DNA of 9,211 bases from an uncultured Alistipes sp. (lineage in GTDB: Bacteria > Bacteroidota > Bacteroidia > Bacteroidales > Rikenellaceae): assembly GCA_947178455.1 (NCBI GenBank), contig CAMWYI010000069.1:1-9211 (forward strand). The letters are read 5' to 3'. The notes beneath the pieces are model-generated. The model was not told the DNA's origin. It saw only the letters and a program-made list of their open reading frames with translations, and searched no databases. This document shows positions 5,314 through 9,211 of the stretch, one piece after another. Position 1 is the stretch's first letter, and every line of letters starts with the position of its first letter. The position numbers and the translations under genes were made by a program.

Positions 5314-6117
5314 TTACGCGGGTCGGCAATCCGCGTCCGGCCCCACGTCGACGGTCAGCCCGTCGTAAGCCAACCGCACGCCTTCGGGCAGGGTCGGCTC
5401 CGTGACGGCATGCAATCCGATGTCGTGCGACATGTGCGTGAGATAGGCCTCGCGCGGCCGAATGCGGCGGATTAAGGCCAATGCCTCCTCGACATTGTAA
5501 TGCGCATCGTTCGGCTCGAAGCGCAGTGCATTGACCACCAATACTTCGACACCCTGCAACTTCGCGATTTCGGAATCGGCAATCGTCTTGAAATCGGTCA
5601 GATAAGCCAACGGGCCGATGCGGTATCCCGTGACGGCGAAGCGCTCGGAATGGTGGCCCGAAACGGGCACGACCTCGATTCCGGCGACCGAAAACGGACG
5701 GGCGACGTCGATTTCGTGCAGGGCGATTTCGGGCACGCCGCGATATTTGTTCTCCGTGAAAGCATAATCGAAATCCTTGCGCACGCAAGCCGCCGTACAC
5801 GGATTGGCGAAAATATCGACCCGATGCACGGTGGGATAATCCACGAAATTGAACGCCCGCACGTCGTCCAAACCGCCGATGTGGTCTTTGTGCTCGTGCG
5901 TCAGCAGAATGGCGTCGATATGCCGCACGCCCGTGCGCAACATCTGGCAACGGAAATCGGGACCCGCGTCGATGACGATGCGCCGTCCCTGCGTCTCGAC
6001 CATCGCCGAAGTACGCAACCGGCTGTCGCGCGGGTCGGCCGAAGTGCACACCGCGCAACGGCACCCGATGACGGGCACGCCCTGCGAAGTTCCCGTTCCT
6101 AAAAAAGTGAGTTTCAT
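5314..6117 (-). CDS. MBL-fold metallo-hydrolase, PhnP-like
   Basis: This is a metallo-beta-lactamase-fold phosphodiesterase of 267 residues with the PhnP-type N-terminus GTGTSQGVPVIGC. Motif HEHKDH (74-79) supplies H74, H76, D78 and H79. H155 or H156 (SGHH), D175 (TDFKT), H206 and H228 (LTHMSHD) are the likely remaining active-site residues. C19, C21 and C24 (GCRCAVC), with a later histidine, match the extra structural zinc site of PhnP. E. coli PhnP cleaves phosphoribosyl 1,2-cyclic phosphate, but no other phosphonate-pathway gene is here, so the real substrate may differ. The start at 6117 gives the expected first strand MKLTFLGTGTS. The gene follows the small PG0541-type gene by 18 bases and is probably co-transcribed with the pump. 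I assign no gene symbol because orthology to phnP is not shown. Confidence 0.87.
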   Translation of the reverse strand: MKLTFLGTGTSQGVPVIGCRCAVCTSADPRDSRLRTSAMVETQGRRIVIDAGPDFRCQMLRTGVRHIDAILLTHEHKDHIGGLDDVRAFNFVDYPTVHRVDIFANPCTAACVRKDFDYAFTENKYRGVPEIALHEIDVARPFSVAGIEVVPVSGHHSERFAVTGYRIGPLAYLTDFKTIADSEIAKLQGVEVLVVNALRFEPNDAHYNVEEALALIRRIRPREAYLTHMSHDIGLHAVTEPTLPEGVRLAYDGLTVDVGPDADCRPA

Positions 6118-6135
6118 GAATCTGCCGTGCGGCCG

Positions 6136-6429
6136 CTACGACATCTGCTCGATATTCCAGACGAACGCCCGCGAACCCTGCATCTTCGTCGTCTCGTCCA
6201 TTTGCCGCAGTGCCTCCAATGCGGGCGCGACCTTGTCGTCCTCGACAATGGCCAGCACCGAAGCATTCATCGAAGGCCATGCGTGCGTGCCGTAGTGCGG
6301 CTCGCCGTCGGACGTACCGCGTCCTTCGGTCAAGGCCCACCGCGTGAAGCCCCGAATGCCCTGCTCATCGAGAATCCGGTTCACGCGGTCGGTCAATGCC
6401 TGATTGTATGATATGAACAATGCTTTCAT
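6136..6429 (-). CDS. PG0541-family transporter-associated small protein (PII-like)
   Basis: This is a soluble 97-residue protein without signal peptide or membrane segment. It resembles the family named after Porphyromonas gingivalis PG0541, which is encoded next to an RND pump (recognised from memory, not searched). The sequence begins with a short strand (MKALFISYNQ), then a helix, a loop with GRGTSDGEPHYGTHAWPSMN (about 56-75), a second strand (ASVLAIVED), a helix (KVAPALEALRQMD) and a last strand (RAFVWNIE). This beta-alpha-beta / beta-alpha-beta pattern is that of ferredoxin-like PII or CutA proteins, which often form trimers and control transporters. Its ATG overlaps the stop of the RND gene as ATGA, so synthesis is probably coupled. 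Whether it binds a metal, nucleotide or the pump itself is unknown; the His-containing loop is the likely ligand site. Confidence 0.82.
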   Translation of the reverse strand: MKALFISYNQALTDRVNRILDEQGIRGFTRWALTEGRGTSDGEPHYGTHAWPSMNASVLAIVEDDKVAPALEALRQMDETTKMQGSRAFVWNIEQMS

Positions 6430-9211
6430 AATAGCAAGTCGTCTTCTTGAAACATCTCGATCTGCTGCTCTTGCGCCTTTGCACGTGCCTCCTTTTCCGC
6501 TTTCGCGGCCTTTTCAGCCTTTTCGCGCGCCTTGCGCTGGGCCCGATTCACCAAAATCGAGTAGAGCACCGGCACGATGAAGAGCGTCAGAATGGTCGAG
6601 AAAGTCAGACCGCCGATAACAGCGATACCCATCGGCTGCCATGTCTCGGAACCGGAACCCGTACCGAGCGCCAGCGGCAGCATGCCCAACACGGTCGTGA
6701 ACGAAGTCATCAACACCGGACGCAGACGGCTCTTACCGCCGGCAATCACGGCGTCGAAGACGTCGGAGCCACGCTCAATCAGCAAGTTCATGTAATCGAC
6801 CATCACGATACCGTTCTTCGTCACGATACCCACCAGCATGATCGCGCCGATGAGCGCAATCAACGACAGCGGCGTGGAGGTCATCCACAAGGCGAGGAAG
6901 ACGCCCGTAAAGGCGAACGGAATGGTGAACATGATGATGAACGGGAACTTCAACGACTCGAACTGCGTCGCCATGACGATGTACACCAGAATGACGATGA
7001 GCGCGAAGAGGGTCAGCATGTCGGTGAAAGCGTCGCCCTGATCCTCGACCGTACCGCCGATTTCCAAATCCACGCCGTCGGGCAGCGCATAGTTGTCGAT
7101 GAGCTGCTGCACGGCAGCGACCGCCTCGCCCAACGCGACGCCCGCGCCGAGCGTCGATTTCACGGTAATCACGCGCTGACGGTTCTCGCGCTCAATCATC
7201 GGCGCGGCGAACTCCTCCTGCACGCGGCCCACCTCTTTGAGTTTGACGGGCGCACCCTGTGCGTTGTAGAGCGTGATGTTTTCGACGTCCTCGATGCGCA
7301 TGCGGAACGGTTCGGCATAGCGCACCACGATGTCGTATTCATCGCCGTCCTCGCGGTATTTCGAGGCCACGAGACCGTCGATGCGGTTTCTTACGGCCTG
7401 CGAAGCGGTCGAACCGTTCAAGCCGTAATAAGCCAACCTGTCGCGGTCGAAAACGACGTTGAATTCGGGCCGCAGGTCATCGCGCGAGAGTTTCACGTCG
7501 CGCATGCCGGGCAAAGCGGCCAGCTTCGCTTTCAAATCGGTGGCAATGGCGTTCGTCTTGTCCATATCGTAACCGAACACCTTGACGTCGACGGTCGAAG
7601 AACCGCTCATGCTGCCCGACTGACCGCCCGGAGTGACGGTGTACTGCCGCACTTCGGGGATGCGGTCGAGCTCCTTGCGCAGGAGGTCGGAAATCACGTA
7701 AATGGAACGCTCGCGCTCGGTCGAACGCGGCAGACGCATGTGGTAATTGACGATGTGCGAACCGGTCGTCTGCATCGCGGCGAACGCGTTGTCCGACGAG
7801 TTGGCACCGGCCGAAGCCGATACGAGCGAGACTTCGGGGAACTTCTCGTAAATGATGCTGTCTATCTGACGGGCGATGCGGGCGGTATATTCGACCGAAA
7901 CGTTCTGCTCCAACTCGACCGTCGCCGAGATACGTCCGTTGTCCGAAGGCGGGAAGAACTCGGTCGGCACTTTCGACAAGAGCATCAGCGACACGAAGAA
8001 AACAGACATCATCGAAAAGACCGTAATGCGCCGGTGGAGCACTACCCAATGGAGCATCCCTGCATAGGCGTTGTCCAACCAGTTCAACGCGCGGTCGATA
8101 GGTTTGTAAACGACACCGATACCTTTATAAGTATGGACGCCGCCGTCGAGCTTCAACAGGAACGACGACATCATGGGGGTCAGCGTAAGGGCCGCCGCAG
8201 TCGAAACGCAGACGACGATAGAAACAATCCAACCCAACTCGCGGAAGAGGATACCGGCCATACCCGGCACCATCGTCAGCGGCAGGAACACGGCGACGAC
8301 GACCAGTGTCGTGGCAATGACCGACAACCACACCTCGTTCGTGGCGTAAATGGCCGCTTCTTTGGGATTGGAGCCGCGTTCGATGTGGGTGGTGATGTTT
8401 TCCAGCACCACGATAGCATCGTCGACCACCATACCGATTGCAATGGAGAGCGACGACAGCGAAATGATATTAATCGTAGAACCCGTAGCGAAGAGGTAGA
8501 TGAACGAACAAATCAACGACACGGGAATGGTCATACAGATGATGAACGTCGCACGCCACCGTCCGAGGAAAATCATGACGACGAGCACCACGAAGATAAA
8601 CGCATAGAGAATCGTCTCGGACAACGACCCGATGGCATCGGTAATCTCCTGCGAACCCTCGAAAATCAACTCCATTTTGACGTCGCCCGGCAGGCTCCGC
8701 TGGATCTCCGGCAGACGGCTCTGGATTTCGTGCACGATGTTCACGGTATTGGCGCCGGACTGTTTCTGGAACATGACGCGCACGCCGCGCTGGCCGTTGA
8801 CGCGTTCGTCCATCGTCGCTTTTTCGAGCGTATCGCGGATTTCGGCCACGTCGGTCAACATCACGGTGCGGCCGCCGCGATTGGAGACGACCACCTTGCG
8901 CAACTCGTCGGAGAGCTTGAACTCGCCGTCGGCCTTGATGTTGAAGGTGTTGTTGCCGATGTCGATCGTACCGCTCGGGATATTGACGTTCTCGGCGGCG
9001 ATAATCTGCCCCAACTGCTCGACCGAAAGGCCGTAAGCATCCAATTTCGAGGGGTCGACGTTCACCTGCACCTCGCGTTCGGGCGCGCCGATAATCGACA
9101 CGGCGCCCACGCCGTCGACGCGGTTCAGGACGTTGACCAGCTTGTCGTCGAGAAATTTGTTCAGGGCCGGATAACTCTCCTCGGCGGTGATGGCGAGCAT
9201 CATCACCGGAA
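6426..9211 (-). CDS. RND efflux transporter permease, HAE1-type (5' end outside window)
   Basis: This is the inner-membrane proton-driven pump of a tripartite efflux system. At least 926 residues are visible; the frame is open to the window edge, and comparison with AcrB (about 1,050) suggests that TM1 and roughly 135-140 N-terminal residues lie beyond it. Numbering from the GTG codon at 9206, the part begins in the first porter subdomain. TM2-TM6 lie at about 199-345, the second periplasmic region at about 412-728 and TM8-TM12 at about 730-885. The proton relay is intact: D262 and D263 (GMVVDDAIVVLEN) and K797 (GIVTKNGIVMVDY), matching AcrB D407, D408 and K940. Lack of the CusA/CzcA signatures and the TKNGI motif favour drug-type (HAE1) over metal efflux. 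A Lys/Ala/Glu-rich tail (888-915) ends in EDDLLL. The membrane-fusion and TolC-like partners are expected upstream, outside the window. Confidence 0.93.
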   Translation of the reverse strand, partial: PVMMLAITAEESYPALNKFLDDKLVNVLNRVDGVGAVSIIGAPEREVQVNVDPSKLDAYGLSVEQLGQIIAAENVNIPSGTIDIGNNTFNIKADGEFKLSDELRKVVVSNRGGRTVMLTDVAEIRDTLEKATMDERVNGQRGVRVMFQKQSGANTVNIVHEIQSRLPEIQRSLPGDVKMELIFEGSQEITDAIGSLSETILYAFIFVVLVVMIFLGRWRATFIICMTIPVSLICSFIYLFATGSTINIISLSSLSIAIGMVVDDAIVVLENITTHIERGSNPKEAAIYATNEVWLSVIATTLVVVAVFLPLTMVPGMAGILFRELGWIVSIVVCVSTAAALTLTPMMSSFLLKLDGGVHTYKGIGVVYKPIDRALNWLDNAYAGMLHWVVLHRRITVFSMMSVFFVSLMLLSKVPTEFFPPSDNGRISATVELEQNVSVEYTARIARQIDSIIYEKFPEVSLVSASAGANSSDNAFAAMQTTGSHIVNYHMRLPRSTERERSIYVISDLLRKELDRIPEVRQYTVTPGGQSGSMSGSSTVDVKVFGYDMDKTNAIATDLKAKLAALPGMRDVKLSRDDLRPEFNVVFDRDRLAYYGLNGSTASQAVRNRIDGLVASKYREDGDEYDIVVRYAEPFRMRIEDVENITLYNAQGAPVKLKEVGRVQEEFAAPMIERENRQRVITVKSTLGAGVALGEAVAAVQQLIDNYALPDGVDLEIGGTVEDQGDAFTDMLTLFALIVILVYIVMATQFESLKFPFIIMFTIPFAFTGVFLALWMTSTPLSLIALIGAIMLVGIVTKNGIVMVDYMNLLIERGSDVFDAVIAGGKSRLRPVLMTSFTTVLGMLPLALGTGSGSETWQPMGIAVIGGLTFSTILTLFIVPVLYSILVNRAQRKAREKAEKAAKAEKEARAKAQEQQIEMFQEDDLLL

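Noticed and set aside
6119..6135. GC-rich symmetric GCGGCCGC between the small PII-like gene and the hydrolase gene
   Set aside because: It is an 8-base palindrome of a kind expected by chance in GC-rich DNA, with no T tract or longer stem to make it a terminator.
5258..6340. Long N-terminal extension of the dehydrogenase frame (to 633 codons), suggesting a fusion
   Set aside because: The extension is Arg-rich and runs through the correctly framed MBL hydrolase. The Rossmann fold begins normally a few residues after the ATG at 5257, so no fusion is needed.
6440..6540. Low-complexity Lys/Ala/Glu repeat at the end of the RND gene as a nucleotide tandem repeat
   Set aside because: The similarity is at the residue level. 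The bases do not form a regular tandem unit, so it is described as a protein tail, not a DNA repeat.

Overview
The window looks like chromosomal DNA from a fairly GC-rich Bacteroidetes bacterium, most likely near Alistipes/Rikenellaceae (an inference; no marker gene is present). Three things point this way. The two clear gene-upstream regions plus the pfkA leader carry TAnnTTTG boxes, the -7 element of Bacteroidetes promoters. The Tat system is a tatA-tatC pair with no tatB. A PG0541-type small protein sits directly behind an RND pump. It reads as a housekeeping region: I see no mobile element, CRISPR array, tRNA or rRNA, and no gene-free stretch longer than about 135 bases.

Layout from left to right. 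On the minus strand (transcribed leftwards) lie nhaC (Na+/H+ antiporter), gph (HAD phosphatase, overlapping nhaC by 11 bases) and pfkA (ATP-dependent 6-phosphofructokinase, with its own promoter-like box and a 12-bp palindrome in the 96-base gap). A divergent intergenic region of 133 bases separates nhaC from tatA-tatC on the plus strand. The tat pair ends in a hairpin that spans the tatC stop codon and probably terminates transcription from both sides. A second minus-strand cluster then follows. In transcription order it is: a large RND efflux permease (5' end beyond the window edge), a PG0541-family PII-like small protein (ATGA overlap with the permease), a PhnP-like metallo-beta-lactamase-fold hydrolase (18-base gap), and a classical short-chain dehydrogenase (56-base gap).

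How the genes work together. nhaC and tatAC share one short intergenic region with back-to-back promoter-like boxes. tatAC encodes a minimal twin-arginine translocase. The RND permease and its small partner are probably one functional unit; the hydrolase and dehydrogenase may simply be co-transcribed with them.

The most unusual signal is the tatA leader. Just after the predicted transcription start there is a perfect 9-bp GC-rich stem followed by six T, shaped like an intrinsic terminator and pointing into tatA, and its loop carries TCCGA repeats at an exact 11-base spacing. This could be an attenuator, a source of a short leader RNA, or a protein-binding site. No clearly undescribed multi-gene system is visible.
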